Positions 33,802 to 48,548 of a stretch of DNA of 64,000 nucleotides are shown piece by piece. The position numbers were made by a program, and so were the translations under genes. The stretch is from Numida meleagris (lineage: Eukaryota; Chordata; Aves; Galliformes; Numididae), in NCBI RefSeq assembly GCF_002078875.1, contig NC_034412.1, positions 29,609,333 to 29,673,332 on the forward strand. Reading direction: 5' to 3'. The notes under the pieces were generated by a model. The model did no database searches. It saw only the letters and a program-made list of their open reading frames with translations, and was not told where the DNA came from. Within the stretch, counting starts at the first letter, position 1; the number at the start of each line of letters is the position of its first letter.

Positions 33802-36800
33802 AAAAGATTCTGGCAAACAAAATGTTGGTCTCTGCTGGTCCTGTGCACCTGTCTGTCTAGGAAAGTGGCAGGGTGAAGGGAGCTGCTCTCCCCGAGGAAT
33901 GTAAATGTCACTCCTTTCTTCCTCTCCTGGGCAGGACATAACAAGGAGGTACATGTAGAGGAGATGTGATAAATATGTAATTTCCTTGATATTGCAGGAA
34001 AGTCCTTTCTGGTCAGTAGAGTGAACTGGGCACAGAATATCATGCAGTGACCAACAGATGTGCTCAAGTCCGTGTGGTGAAATAACAGATGTTCACTGTG
34101 TCATGGAAAAGTGTAAGAAGTGTATCTAGTGGGCAGTTTACATGGAGGAAGCCGTGATGTCTATGGAAAACACTACAGACCAATTTGAAGAGTTTCACTG
34201 TGCCCATCAGAAGCCTCCATGACATGCAGCTGACCACAGTGTGGGCAAATGCTGGTAACAGAGAGGGAGCAAGCTGTGTGATTAACATGGCACGGTGTTC
34301 TGTTTGTTCATCACTGACTCAACATAACCAAACTTTGAATCTATAAAAACAGATGGCAAGTAACCATCACTGAAAGTGGCAAAAACAAAAGTCAAATGAT
34401 TTATCCTCAGTAAAAATAGGTGAGTAAAAAGCCACTAATAAAAGCAGGCTCAGCCAACTTGAAATCACATCTAAAGAGCCAAGGAAGGTGTTCCAAGGAA
34501 ACAGGGAAAAACTGGGAACGGCGTGTTCAGCCACTTTTCCTGATGAAAATCAGAGTTAAAATAAAAACATGACATCTCAAAATGACTGACCAAAAGACTT
34601 GCTTTTCCCACAGGGCCTTGTGAACATGAATTGCGAGACGTTAATGTTGTTGAAAAGCACAGAATGGGATAATTTGAAATGTGGTGCTCGCAAATATCCT
34701 TGTGTGAATGCTATTCAGAAAAGAAGAGTGCTTACATTAGGAGAACTACTTGAAAAAGGCAGGCTCTCTTTCCTGCACTGAACAGCCCTGGACATGCACT
34801 TGGATTGTATTAGACATTGCCATGGAAATACATCTAGCAAGATATGAGGAAACAACCAGGAAAGAGGTGAAAGCAATTCACCTTATGAGTATTATTATCA
34901 GAAATCTGCAAAGTGCTGCAGAGAGCATAAGGAATGTTTGAGTGACACAAAAGGAAACCAATCCATTATGAAAATATATTTGAATGAGAACATAAAAAAT
35001 ACACATTCCCAGTTATTAGAAAGGAGTGCATTACATTATAAGCAGGCTTAGCTCAGGTTGACATATAAACATCAGGTGTTCTCAAGTTTATATCATGTGC
35101 TAAATTAATTTTTTACATTTTAGAGATTGTTTTTTTTTTTTTTTTCCTTCAGTAGGCAGTAAATCTAACAATGCTTCTCTAACAATATGCTAGCTTTTGC
35201 TATATGGATGGTCTCGCAGGATATAAAGGGCCATCTCAGCAGCGCTTTGTGTAAGTTACCCTGCAGTCCAGTACTTCGTAATGTATGGAGCTCTGTAAGT
35301 GAACTGAGGAGATGTAAGTCTGAGTATCCTTAATGGATAAAAGTTATTGGCAACCATGAAGCAAAGGGAAATGTACTGGCTCTAAAAATTGATGAAGCTA
35401 GCATTTTTCGATTTCTCACTTCTTAGAGCTCTTTTCCAAAGAATTAAGCATATCTTTTCCAGGCAGTGGAATGTGGATTAAAATGCAGTGTTGCAAGAAA
35501 TGTCTATCTAGTCCAGGAAAACAGGTTATGTTTTTAGACATATTAGTAAAGTAATTAGTTATGTAACCCATTTTAAAATATTTTTAGCATCCAGCATTAA
35601 TTATAAGACAAAAAATTTTAAATTTTAGGCCTAGGAAGATCTAACAATTTTCTAAAGCCCTGACCATAAGGGGGACTGAGTTTCACCTAAAATACATTAA
35701 AACAGGTATTGATGCATTTAAAAATATTTTTCTTTCTGTCCATAAATAAATCACCCATAGCTGGCATTGCCTCATCCATGACAAATTATACTTCCCTTGA
35801 CAACACTGTGCTTGATGCTGCACAAATCCTGAAACACGGGCAGTGAAGTTTTATCCTATGGAGTTTTTCATCTAAAAGACAAAACAGACAAACCAGGTTG
35901 CATGGAAGGATTAGCCTAGAAATTGTTTGTTCACATTTCTCCCTCCGCCCTTTTATTGGCTTGATAGAGGTCTGCAAGTCTCTCAAATTGTTCCTCTTCC
36001 CAGTGCTCACCCAGCAGCGATCGGCTCCTCCCGTCCTGGCAGGCAAGGAACCTCAAAGGGCTTCCAGACTGAACCTTGTAGAACTGGCTTTGTCACTATG
36101 AAAAGTTGAGTTTACTGGAACGCAAAACCCAAAATTAAACAAAAACTCGTGCTTGTGATTAAGAAATCTTGATATAACTTTTGCAGAGCAGAAGCACAAT
36201 CAGTGTATTAACCACATCTGGAAGGTACTTCGGTTTATGCAGGAGGAAATGCTGGAATGCGAATGCAGGCTAGGTTGGGCCATCGTAAAGTTCAAGAATG
36301 TAAATTAAGTGCATTGCAAATCTGTTATATTTTTTTCCAGAAGCAAGATAAAAACATTTGAAAAAGAAAAGTGAAATAAATCCTTATGGTCAATTAGTGC
36401 TGTTATGCTATGGTTGAATTTGACTCAAAGTGCATCGTTGACAGTAAATGATCTTTTGTTTATGTAGTGAGATGTTGATCAGTATTCCACTTTTCATGAA
36501 GTGTTTATCAGCAATTTCTTACTTCCCTGAATTCTCTCTCTTCTGTGCTGCACACAACTAGAATCAAATTGACTCACAAGAATTCTGCTATTTTCTCTCA
36601 GTGTTACAAATGTTGGAAGTAGGGAAATGTTGGATTGATCTCCTGACTGCAGATGCTAGGACAGAGTCTAGAAATGGAGTACCTTGGGCAGAAACTTACA
36701 ATATTTCCATAGATAATTGCTGTTTTGCACTGGTTAGCCTCTCCGACTCCTGGAGCAGGACCCTTCTGTTTATCCCTTCCAGCAGTCAGGTATGCTTTCA

Positions 36801-39800
36801 GCAATGTGAACTTCAAGGTCTTGCTTTGCCAGAACCCAGATGTTGCCTGTTCTCCCAGGACTCATCTCCAGAGCTGCTAGGCAGATGGGAACGGGAATGG
36901 ATCATTTAGACACCTTTTGATAATTATACCATTGTTACAGAATTGCCCTGTTTTCTGTTCTCTGTGGGCATGCCAAAGAGTTAGGAAGGATCAGCGAAAG
37001 ATCTACTGATGCTTCCATTGGCAATTCATGGCAACGCTTCTCAAGACTCTCACCCTAACTTTGTCAAGTATGGACATTAACTTCAGTATTACCGGTGCCA
37101 GAGCAGAAGTCCTAGGGATGATGCTCCCAGCCTGAGCCCTGCTACTGTCACTACAGGTTCTCCCCCAGCATCTAGCAGCGGTGTGAGTGACAGCAGCCAC
37201 CGAGAACCACATTTCTTTGCATATTTGTGAAGGCCAAATCACTGGGGGATCATACAGATCAGCAAGTGATCAATTTCTCCTAAAGCACCAAGTGGCAACA
37301 CTGAATTTTCTGAATGAAGAGGCTGTGTACCCCCAGATTTCTGCAGGTATGCAAGTCTGACTCCTCAGGTTCCCTACTGCAAACTGGGAAGAAATGGATA
37401 ATGAGGTATAATACCAGTTTACTGAAAATTTTGTGTGCCGATGTCTTTTGTCCTGTATTTTTCCTTTTCCTCAGATGGTAAACATTTCAGTAATAATTAT
37501 AGCAGTAGCATGGATATCATCCTTCTCTATGGAGCGCTTAAGTACTGAAAAATATACCTGAGACAGTAGGAAGCAAAAGAGGGTGTAGTCTATTTTGAAA
37601 GGCAGTTATCCAGTTCCAGGTGGTTGGAGGGCAAGTTCAGAGCATTCATTCATGATGTGGGTGGTCTGGGCTGAGAGCTGAACTCTGTGCTCTATGAAGG
37701 GAGTGGACCCCTCAGAGGGAGAAAGAAAGGTCAAACGTATTGCCCTTCTACTTTATCCTGTTAAGTAGAAGTTAAGCATGGAATATCTGTAAAGACAAAC
37801 TTGTTGGTAGAGCTGGCAGTACTTAGTTTTAATTTATTAAAGATATTTAGCAAGACCTTGGGAAAAAAAGGAGGAAATTAATTTTCAAATTGGGAGTGTC
37901 CCTGAAGTAAGTGCTCAGCTCTAAAACAATTCTGAATTTTGGAAAATCTGCATCTGAATCTGTTGGGTCGTGGCAAAACCTATTTATTTGTAAAATTTTT
38001 AGTTTATATCCTCACGGGCTCATTTACAGACTAAGGGATTTTTGGGGGAGGGGTAGAGGGGAACTATTTGTCTTCCTCTGGTGATGGCTTAATAAGACCT
38101 CCAGCATAATGGGGTCTTTGAAGTGCTACAGTGGTGCAAATTAGCAAAAACAACACTGTAGCCAAAAGTTAAAGATTCCAATCCATTACTCATAGGCAAA
38201 ATATAATAATCATATCACCAATTTTACAAGCAGAGTCCTTTCAACTGTATTTTAATCTGCTTTGCCATTTTTCCATCAAAGAGAGGAAATGTTTTTTTGT
38301 TGTTCTAACTTTCCAAAGAACTGTACTTTTGCACTCTATGGACTGTTCAAGCCCAAGTCCATGATGCACTTAGGACGGGAACAGGTGCCTAACTTCTGCA
38401 GCTTTGCTGGGAAACACTGGATGAAAGCCTCTTTGGCAGAGGCTGAAAAAAAGACCTGTTGTTAGTGGCACCAATCCTGTGCATGACAGCACCACGTTTG
38501 GCCCATTGTACTTCTAAGGTCACCAAAGCAAAGTCACTGAAGACAGCAGATAGAGAAAATGGAGACAAAATTATTCTAGAGGAGGAAGCAAATAACAAAG
38601 CAACTTTACCATCCACTGCACATGTAATATACCCTTACAAAGTCAGCTGTAATTGCTCAAAAAGATTTAGCTTACTTGAGGCAAGTTTATAGGGATGTTT
38701 GCACCCCTATCAGTCAGGAGCCTGTTACTTCAGGTTCAGAGGTTGTACAGGAAAGATGAAACTGGCTTTAGGCTTCTCAGCTTTGCAATGCTACCAGGCA
38801 TCACGCTGTGGCAGCCACCAGCTACCAAATGTCCCAAAGCCACCACCTGCATCTTTCTAATGCCACTACGGCTTACAGATTCACAGTGGCCCCCCAGGTG
38901 GAGGCGATCAAGATCCCTGCGCTTTGCTCATAATGGTAACTGTGTATGAGGAAAGGGAATTGATAGAAAAGAAATGGAAGGCACTCAGTGGAGAATTGAG
39001 AAAAGGCAAATGGCAATGAGCTGACAGAGGAAAGTAAACTTGAACAAGAGAGACACAAACACACTTTAATGGTACCAAAGGCCAGGGCAAAATTAGTCCT
39101 GGGGAGAAGGAATAGCACAAGTGTGTGCAGATGCAGGCAGATAATTAGTTCTGTTTTAGCTTGACCTAAAAGGCTGCTGCATGCTTGTGTAGCAAAGTTG
39201 TTCGCTAATTGCTACTGAAAGGTCACAAAAGCAAGTAAAGAGCAGAGAATTTTCGGACAAATAAAGAGACAGAGGATGGTTACTACAAAGCTCAGTTAAA
39301 AAACCCTACATATGTTAGGTAAACTTTTAATGATGGTTTTAAACTAACAACAAAAAACAGATGCAAAAAAGGTATAATCCATCTCTGTTGTGCGAATGCT
39401 GCAATTCTCACCCATAGAAAAAGGGGACTTAAGCAGGCAATAGGAGTTTTTTCTCAAACTACTTCATTCCGCTTTGCCAATTTAATTCAGAGTTCTTACG
39501 TATTTTTATGACATACAAGAGCAAGAGACTCTCTTGCATTTGGAACTTTATGAGGTGTCATGAAAATAAATTTGGCAAACGTTTCATAGATCACCAGGGT
39601 CTCCAGCTGAGTCACTGAAGAAACTCTGAGCAAGGACTATGGGAACTAACGAGTCCCATAAGAGGCTGTGTGCTCATTGCTAACCTGCTCCACACGCAAA
39701 GGCAGCCTGGAAAAAAATCCATATTTATGAAATCTGAACACACTTCAGGATATTTTAATTACAATAATAGCTTGATTAAGATCTAAGTGAAAATATGAAG

Positions 39801-40670
39801 CTCTAAAATGAGTTATTTTAATAAGTACATAATTTTCCTTTTTGAAGATTTGCTTAGAAAGGAGTTAATCCTCGTGGACAAAAGAACACAATGCACATAG
39901 GAAAGGCCTTGTGAATGATTATTCATTTCTTTCTTATTAATGACATACAAACAATTTTATGGGCCCCACTCCCACCATTAAGATGGCAAAATCTAGCTCT
40001 GTTAAAGTCAGGTATTGCCAAAATTTAGATTGCCTATACAATTGTTGTTCAGCCCACTTCTATGTAAGTATTAAGATATTATCTTTAGTTTTACGCTTAA
40101 AAGCTATTTTTGTACTCCAGAGTTTGATTGAAGTACAGAATCGACTCTTCAAAGAGTGTGCTAGCTGTAAGATATTTAGTCTTCACAATTTGGCTAGTGA
40201 CATTATCTAGCATCCAAAGTCTACACAGAATCTTTAACTTCTTTATAAAGAAGTTTCTGCTACTTCCATTCACTGCAAGATGAGGGGAAGCTGTAGGAAG
40301 GATGAAGATTAGCCCATGCCACTGAAGAAGGTGCCATAATGAACACAAGAGATGAGGACTAAATTAGGGATGCTCACAACAGCACTGAGACTCACATTTT
40401 CAAGCATTTCAGCACTTCCTAAACACAGTTAATCTAGTAATCCGATTTCTGAATGTTACTTCCTGTTGTTTTCTGTCTGAAGACTCAATACCATAAAGAA
40501 CAGGGCTGAATTCTAATATGCCCCACTACGATACAATTGAACGAAGGGACTAGTACAATTAATAACAGGAGGCAACGTATGATAGCAGCAGTTATTTCTC
40601 TAAACGTGTACACTATGTCAAAGTGTTGGAGCAGAAGAAATTGTCAAGGAAATTCAGCCTGAATCTCCCT

Positions 40671-40697
40671 ACACATCTCCATGTGGAGAAGATGTGT
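40671..40697. repeat. imperfect hairpin with a 3-nt bulge
   Basis: ACACATCTCCA pairs with a downstream arm that carries three extra bases, around a TG loop. It lies about 150 bp before the open frame at 40853-41317. Any link between the two is unproven. Confidence 0.6.
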
Positions 40698-43600
40698 GTT
40701 CCCGCAGCTCCAAGCAGAATAAATGCCTAGGACAGCAGCTTCCCAAATGGCTAAGCTGGACCAAAGTGTCACTGAAAAGGAGGATTTGCTCTCCCTTTGA
40801 TCCCACTCCTTCTCCTCCATCCTCCTGGCCACTTGACAGCAGCCCTGTCCTCATGCTGGCTGTCCCACATGCCTCAAACCGAATCAGCTCGTTCCCTGGT
40901 GAAGTTCACGTCGCAGCCATAGTTTTCTGCCAGGTTTGTGAATTTGGGCACAGTGCAAAGGTGCTGGTGCCGGCACAAACTGAACCAGCAGAGGAGCATG
41001 GCCAGGAGGAGAAAGAAGGGGAGAGGCAGCAGAACTTCCTTATTTCAAGTTGTTCAGCCAGGTTGTTCTCCCAAGTTCATCCAGAGCCTTTGATTCTGCC
41101 ATTTTACGAAGGGGAGTGGGAAATGGCAGGCTTAAGTGAGCATTTGCCTCAACCAGAGCTGAGCAGAAGCATGCAAGAGATGGAAAAGATACTTCTCTGT
41201 TTCCACGGTGCTCGCTCTGCTCAGCTTTCAGAGGCTTCCCATGCACAAAGGGAGAACTACAGCTTTCCCAGAAAGGTCAAAAAACGTTTTTACAGCGGAA
41301 AAGATTTGGCAATCTAAACACAGGGTTACTCCCTGCTAGTAAGTACTTTCTTCTGAAATAACATGCTCCAGCCCATAGTTTCCAGGAGATGTCTGAGTCC
41401 TCAGAGTGTGAAAAGAATGAGGACATCTCCCATTTCTGTAACTCAGGTGGATAAACAGGCAGCCTCCGACACTCATTGAACCGTGCTGCATTTTGCTCTG
41501 GCTGGTCCACTGATGTGAGATTTCACTTCACTTTGCCTCAGTAGCTTGTTTGCTTCAGAAAGCAATGATACCTGTGAAGTTATTTGGTATTTCTATACAT
41601 TTACATCTTTGGATTTCAGGCAATGACTTCTAGGAGACGTGACATCTTGTCACTGGCGTCATATAAGCTCATATTTATAAGGATTTATTTCTCGGTGATC
41701 ACAGAAAGAAAGGATCTAATTACAGACGAATACAGTAGGATAGTTATTATATTAGCTGCCCAGGCCTTCTCATTAGAAGACCCCCTGCTTTTTGCACTTT
41801 CAGTGATTTTGAAGGATTAACTCTTCGACTTGATTTCTTTCACCCTGGCAGGCTTTTTAAAACAAAAAATTCTGCCTTAAAAATACCAATTTCCAACAAT
41901 ATAGATGAAAAGAAAGATTATGTTTTCCTCATGCTAAATCTTCCATACACACATCTTTGAGCAGGGATTGGAAATCTGGGGTGGGAAGTATGGGGCTGCT
42001 AAGGGATTGCTCTTTGAAAATCAACTGAAATTTCACACTGTAGCACATGTCTGGAAAAACTGCATTGTGCATATGTTCAGCAGAGACTTGCCAGAACCTC
42101 GCAAGGCAGCTCATCAGAAATTCAGTATGCAGTAAGCACGTCAGACCTCATAAGGCTTTTCTGTGGCAGGAAGGTTTATAACCTAATACCACTAATAACT
42201 GCTCCTTCAGATCAAGTTGCAGGTCTGTGCGGCACATTTACAGTTTCTAGCAGGCTGATAAATCCTCTTATTGTCAGCACAATTACACCATTGAATTTTC
42301 CTCATTTGCATCTTTCATAAGCTTACAAACGTCGGCGTAAAACATCTACTTGAGAAAACATCCAGTACAAAGGCCATGCAAAGTCAGTATTATTAGCCCC
42401 ATTATACAAAGCTATTTCAGTATCAGTTTAGTCCTTCTGTGGGTATTCTCTCTTGATCTTTTATATAAACATAAAATCATATGAAATTATGAGTATATTT
42501 TGCTTTGAAAAAGTATAACCACTACTTGCACAGTAATTATAACAAAGATGTTACCTTGACACAAAAATTATAATGTTTTGAAGGTAAGATTAAACCTTTC
42601 ATTGTCATGTATTATACAACAATTAATACCTCTCATTTCAGGAAAACTGAAGTCTAGCTACAGAAATCCATACTACACTCTGAATTCAGGCACTGAAATG
42701 CTGAAGTGGATGACCATTAGATGTAATGTTAGCCATGCAGTATTAAAAAAAATAGCAGAGGAAATAAAATACATGCTATTTTCCATAATGCTATTTAGCC
42801 ATTCTAAGAAACACACACCATCACTAGTAATTAAGATAAACACAACATCAGAGCACATATGGTTTGTGCTTTTATCAAGGGATCTCAGACCCTTCTCTCC
42901 TAACAAATGAGCGTACGTGTTATAGTTGGGAAGAAAAATGACTATGTTAGATACACTCTGGCTGCCTTAGTTCAGAATTTCCTTGTTTTTATGGATTTAT
43001 GTTAAATCCCTAAGGTTATTTTAAAATTGTTTTCAGTGTTATTTTATCATTAATCTTATTATCATCCAAAAAACCTGGCTGCAAATGCTTGCTTTGAGGA
43101 TTGGCAAACACATTTGTACAGCTTGAAACGATTTATTGAAAACATGTTGCTTACATAAGAGAACATGCTGTCTTCAAATTCTGTTAGTAAGAAATGCTCA
43201 TTTCTTGAATTTCCTTTCTATTTATGCATTCTGAAGTCAGCAGAAACACAACTCCAAGCACACTTACTGCTATCACCTTATTTTAACCTGGAGAGAAGGG
43301 ATCTTTCTCATCCATGCACCATTTTGCAATGCTTTCCTCAGTGATGGCATCCAACAAGACACTAGCCTAGGTAAGAGGGGTTTTCAAAACACTTCTTCCC
43401 AAAGAAAAACTTGTAACCAGTCACTCTGTAAACCAGTGAAGGATAGTTTAATAACGAGAGGGATTATAGTTTCAGTTCAACAAAACAATCATGTTTTGGC
43501 CAGATATTTATGTGAGCATTCTGGTTACAATAAAGATAGATTTGCAGTAACACATTTCCCTACCTTTTTTCCCCATATATCTACTCTGACTACAGTACTT

Positions 43601-46600
43601 CAGACACTGGTAGATTTCCAGAACTCACTGCAATGAAATACAATTATCTACACCATTTTATAGCTCACCAGAGCAGTGAGTCTCCCCTTCAAACAAGACA
43701 GAATTTCCTCTTTGTCTTGTGCAGTGTAAGCATAGTGGCTCAGATCTCATCACTCACCATTACCAGCAGGCATGCGTATACCTAGGACAGCCTTGGGGAC
43801 ATTATGGACTTTCTCTGGTGGGCAGATGAGGCACAAAAACAACAAACCACTCCAATCATCCCAGATTTTTCAAAATACAACTTCACTTTGCCACTTTTAA
43901 TAGACAGCGTTGTTAATCTTTTTATTGCCCCTTTTGAGGGTTTTAAGACAGTAATGAGATTTTCTTCTACTGTCTCCATAAGCAGCTAATGCAGAGGTTT
44001 CTCCCTCTTCCTGCTGCTTTTGTGGTCTTCCGCAGATCAAGTACCTTGTCATCTGCTTCACCTAAGAACACAGAAGCCCGGAGTGTTTCATCAGTAATGC
44101 TTCCTTCTGCTTTCATTTTGCTCGACAGAGGGAAGGGGAAGAAAGAAACACACACTACAGTTTGCAACAGGCGTAAGTACCTTAAAATCCCAAAGCTTTC
44201 AAGAAAACTTTAGCCCTCAGAGCATCTTTCTGAGGGGAAAAAGCAATCTATTGGCTCCAGCAGCAAGATTTTGCTATGACACTTCTAGGTCAAGATTTTA
44301 AAAACAGTAGGTTTCAATTTCTGTAAATTTAAAAGGTTAGTTATGAAGTTCTGCCTGTGTATCTGTCTGCACTTAAATGTCATACAGGATCAAACTGAAA
44401 TCCCTTCCTAGGCTAAAGAGTAGAAAAAGCAGCTTGCATAGAGATATCTGGCCTGCTCAGGAACTCAGCTGGAATCTCACATTTCCAGCTTGTTTCCCCA
44501 CATGGTCACTCAATTCTGCATCACAACAGCTGGACCCAAAGCCCAGTAGTCCAACTTGACTCTCCTACGCTATTTTTTTTTAATATCCATTTTTGAATGA
44601 GGAGAGTGACACAAGTGCTTAGGCATTCAGAATAACTTCATCCTAAAGTTAAATATAACTGTCTTTCAAAAAATTGAACTTGGATAACGTGTTAGATAGA
44701 AAGATTCCACAGACCACAAGTATGCATAATTTACAATCCCAGTTAGACTTCAAAGGTCCATCCTTCACACCCACACCAGAGTCTGTTTTATTGCAATTAG
44801 TTCCTAAAAAACTAATTGCCTGCTGAGCTCTATATAAGCAATTTACACTTTCCCCTTTATTCTTCATGAGACAGTGGACACAATGTTGAGAGCACAACTA
44901 CTGGTTTCACCAACAGTGATGCAGTTTTGGTCAGCTCATTTGATCCCAGTTTCCCAGGGATGCTGGGTGTGTGCAGTAATTTTTCTCCTGTTTCATCATG
45001 CTGTGGAGGTTTTACCATAGCTGACTTCAGGTCTAACTCAGCAGCTGCCACCAGGTAACTCTTCCTTGCTCAGATCAATCACAGAGAGGTTGGTGACGCT
45101 TTTGTCAGGTTTTGTACAGAAACAGCACGGCCCCTGGCAAAGCTTCTGCAGCTCAACTTGCACAGTGCACGCTGCTTCTAGCACCCCAGCAAGACCTGCA
45201 GACACAAGCGTGCATGACTTTTTGCCTCAGAGCCTTAAAACACAAGTCAGTTTTGTGCAGCTGTGCTTGTGCTCTGCTGAGTTGCCGTCACCCGGTTCCC
45301 CACAGCACAGCTTTTCCCTGCAGCCACCACAGGAGGGATACGCACAGCCCCAGCTCCATGCTGTCCCACTATGGAATGGCTTTGAGTTGAACATCACAGG
45401 TGCCACATCTTAGAACACTAATTGGTCCAGACAGGTAAGAGGTTTCTGAAAGAAAAGATCAGATTTGTACTTCTGGTACTTCCCCTTCCTTGTTCCTCTC
45501 CCTCCTGTGTTTTTTTTTTTCTATTGAACACCTCACTGAAGAAAGAATCCAAAAGTCCTTTCATGGAAACCTAGGATAACCTTTGGCCACTTGTTATTAA
45601 GTTGCTCATCTAAATGGTAATAAGAGGATTACAAGAACACGATTATCAAGAAGTGAGTGTTTAACGGTGCTCTCAGTAGACCACGCTTAGCCTGAGATAA
45701 TCCTGGAGCCTCTTCTTACGTAGAGATCAGTGGTCAGGCTTTCACAAACTGTAAGATGCTATGCTTGGATCAATGGACCACCATTTAGATAAGCTGAAGT
45801 ATATTTTAGTTTGGCAATATAACACCTAGTCCTGCAAAAACAAATGATCCAAATTACTATCAGTTAAGCGTAGACTCTGCTTTCTAATCAATTCTTTAAG
45901 TTGGTGCTATTCACTGACATGGAGTTACTTTGATACGGGCACTAAAAATACTTCACCTAGATTCTTCTTTAAGGTCAAGCCTGGAAATGTGTTGCAGTCA
46001 TTTCAGTTTTTATGAGCTTTAGATCTCCCTGGAAGGCCATCTTCCATCTGTCTGTCCATCCATCCCTCCCCCCCACACTCCTTCCACTGGCTATAGGGAG
46101 GCTTAGGAAATCTGATGTTCTCAGTAATCTAAATTAGGCAGTGAATACTTTTATTCTCTTTGTGTTCCCTGTTTCTGTTTTATGGTTACAGCAATTTAGA
46201 ACTCTTGTAGAAAACCTATCTCACCGTAAAGACCCAAAATAAAAAGCAAATCAATTAGCTCCTGTTGACCAAAGGTTTTTTTTTTTTAACCCATACTAAC
46301 CGCTCTCACAAGTTATTTTATGAAGTATCCTAAAATAAATTTATAAAAATTATAATTTATATGTCTATTCTCTGAAGATACATATTCAAATCTTCCTATC
46401 TTCAGTATGTATATCCAGGGGAGTCAAACCATCACCAGCCACTTTCCGAAAGAGTCATGCAGAGTGATGCTGGATCATTTTCCAGGAGCTCCCTCCTTCC
46501 ATGCCTTCCTCCCCTAATCTGATCCACACCACGTCTTCCTTCTCCTAATCCTGGGAACACAGTTTATCTCACTCCCCCATAGCAAGTTAGCAGTGAAAGG

Positions 46601-47105
46601 CTCCACTTCTCCCTTAGCTATACACCTCTCATGACTACAGTTGCTCTGCACCCATTTCATGTAGCAGAAAAAACCACTTTGCTGAAATCATTCTTCTCAT
46701 CTTCTCCTAAAATGTTTGAAGAAGAGAAAATGACAGACCCAGGAAGACATTCTCAGCAGTTTCAAAAGTACTCTGAGAAGCTGGGATGGGGGTGAGGATG
46801 CACATGCAGAGTAAAAGCCTATGATGCTGAAGGGCACACAGCCCTCCAGGTAGACCCTGTGGTAACAGATCGAGCCCCCAGCCAGATGGGCTGGGCTTTC
46901 CTGGGCCGATTTGGAATGCAGGGAGGCATTTCAATCCAGCAATGAGCAAGCAACCCAAGCATTTCTACTACCTAGATAGCTGACAGCCCAGCAGACTTGA
47001 AGCAACCAAGGAAAGGAAATACCTTAAAGAGCCTGTAATGCCGAAGGATTTTTGCAGAATAACAAGCAGCAGCCAGAGGGCTCTGTCCTTATTAGCAGCT
47101 TTAGC

Positions 47106-47122
47106 TTGTTGTTGTTGTTGTT
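47106..47122. repeat. (GTT)n trinucleotide run
   Basis: Five GTT units within the string TTGTTGTTGTTGTTGTTA. It is simple low-complexity sequence. Confidence 0.85.
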
Positions 47123-48548
47123 ACTGTATAAGAAACCTCCAGGGCTCAGGATGGTTTCAGGAACGTGCATGCCATACTAATACACACTCTCCTTCCCTGA
47201 AGCCACATCACCAGCACTAGCAAGGAGTAGACCAATAATAATATTTTGCAAAGAGCACTGCCAACCCACCCTGCATTCAGCAGAACATTTTTCTCACTGG
47301 CTTGCCTCGAGGTATTAAAAATTATGACAGAAATGAGTCCTGGGCAATCTTTCCCACCAGATATTGTTAGCTTTTTTTTTTCCCTCACCTATTTTAAATC
47401 AACTTGGACATTTTTTGTCCCTTACCAGGCATGGATTTGGTTTCAATTAGTGCATTTAGCAATAATGCTGCTAATCTGGAAGCAGATATGAAGGTGAAGG
47501 CTGTTACTGCCAACCTATTGCAACACAGATGTGCAGGAAGCCATGCGGCTCTAGTGGGGGTAAGCGGGAAGAGAATAACTGTAACTGGTGGGGTACCAAG
47601 AACAAACTGAAGACAATAAAGTAGCTCCATAGAAATGAATTTCACTCTTCAAGTTGCACAGTTCCCTTGCTCTGAAACCGTGCGGGAGAACCAAAGACCC
47701 CAACTCAGAACAGTGAGCCCCAAGCCATGGAGGCTACCAGGCTTTCCTGAAACACCTCCGACTGCTGCACGCGGCCTCTTATTGCTTGCAAACATCACAA
47801 ACTTGTGCCCTTCAAGCTGCTGGCAGCACAAGTCTGGTATAGACTTAATATCAAAATACAAAAAAGGAAGGAGAAAGCTTTACTGCATGTGAACACAGAT
47901 CAAAACAATTTTTTTACGACCATGAGGGTTTGAGAATACAACAGCTTTCAGTGAGATGCAATTGCTGAATGATTAATGGGCTATTCATGTAAAACTACTA
48001 AGCACGATGAAGTCTCATCTTGATAAATCAGCTCAAATTCCACTAGTAACAGTAATAAATCATACACAGGGCAACTCCATTCTTAATGTTATTATTATGG
48101 TGCGTTCTGTCTGCTACTGCAAGTTTTAACATCTTCACACATCAGGATGAGATGAAGTCACATACATTTCCTTATTGAATTAAATACCAGGATTCTGCAT
48201 CCTTAGTTTAACAGGCAAGACAATCACCCTCTCTCTTCCACACACTGCTTCAGTTTTCTGGAGGCAATATCTATAATACACAGGACATCATGGTAAAAAC
48301 TGAGGCAGGTTGACATAACAGTCTTGCAAGGAACAAAAGGCATCCCACTCTCCTGTAGCACAATTGTCTTCTTGACAATTTTTTTTTTTTAATATTTTTA
48401 AGTTTTACTGGGATAAAAAAAACACAAGAAAGCCAACACCCCACACTGTTTTGATAGAACAGGAGAATATCTGTGGGAACGCTCCGCAGAACAGAAATAC
48501 ATTTAAGTACTTAAATTTCCAGTTACAGTCAGAACTTCAACAGTACGG

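Larger units (their letters stand above)
33802..48547. other. intergenic DNA, 14.7 kb without a supported gene or recognised mobile element
   Basis: AT-rich and largely unique. It has T-rich runs near 35130-35146, 45511-45520 and 46277-46288 and a TTG/GTT run near 47106-47122. TATA-like strings occur at about 35220-35230 (GGATATAAAGGGCC) and 44828-44837 (CTATATAAGC). A 155-codon ATG frame lies in a moderately GC-richer patch (40853-41317). Nothing resembles a known protein or RNA. Confidence 0.65.

Noticed and set aside
33429..33803. Intact 124-codon protein as a host gene
   Set aside because: It is the C-terminal piece of CR1 ORF2, without the reverse-transcriptase catalytic core or the endonuclease.
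33357..34067. 236-codon minus-strand open frame
   Set aside because: Over half of it is antisense to a CR1 ORF2 fragment, a well-known source of long spurious frames; the rest has no protein-like features.
48361..48392. Terminator-like hairpin followed by a T run
   Set aside because: AATTGTC-TTCT-GACAATT followed by T resembles a bacterial terminator, but this is vertebrate DNA with no adjacent small RNA gene; chance in AT-rich sequence is likely.
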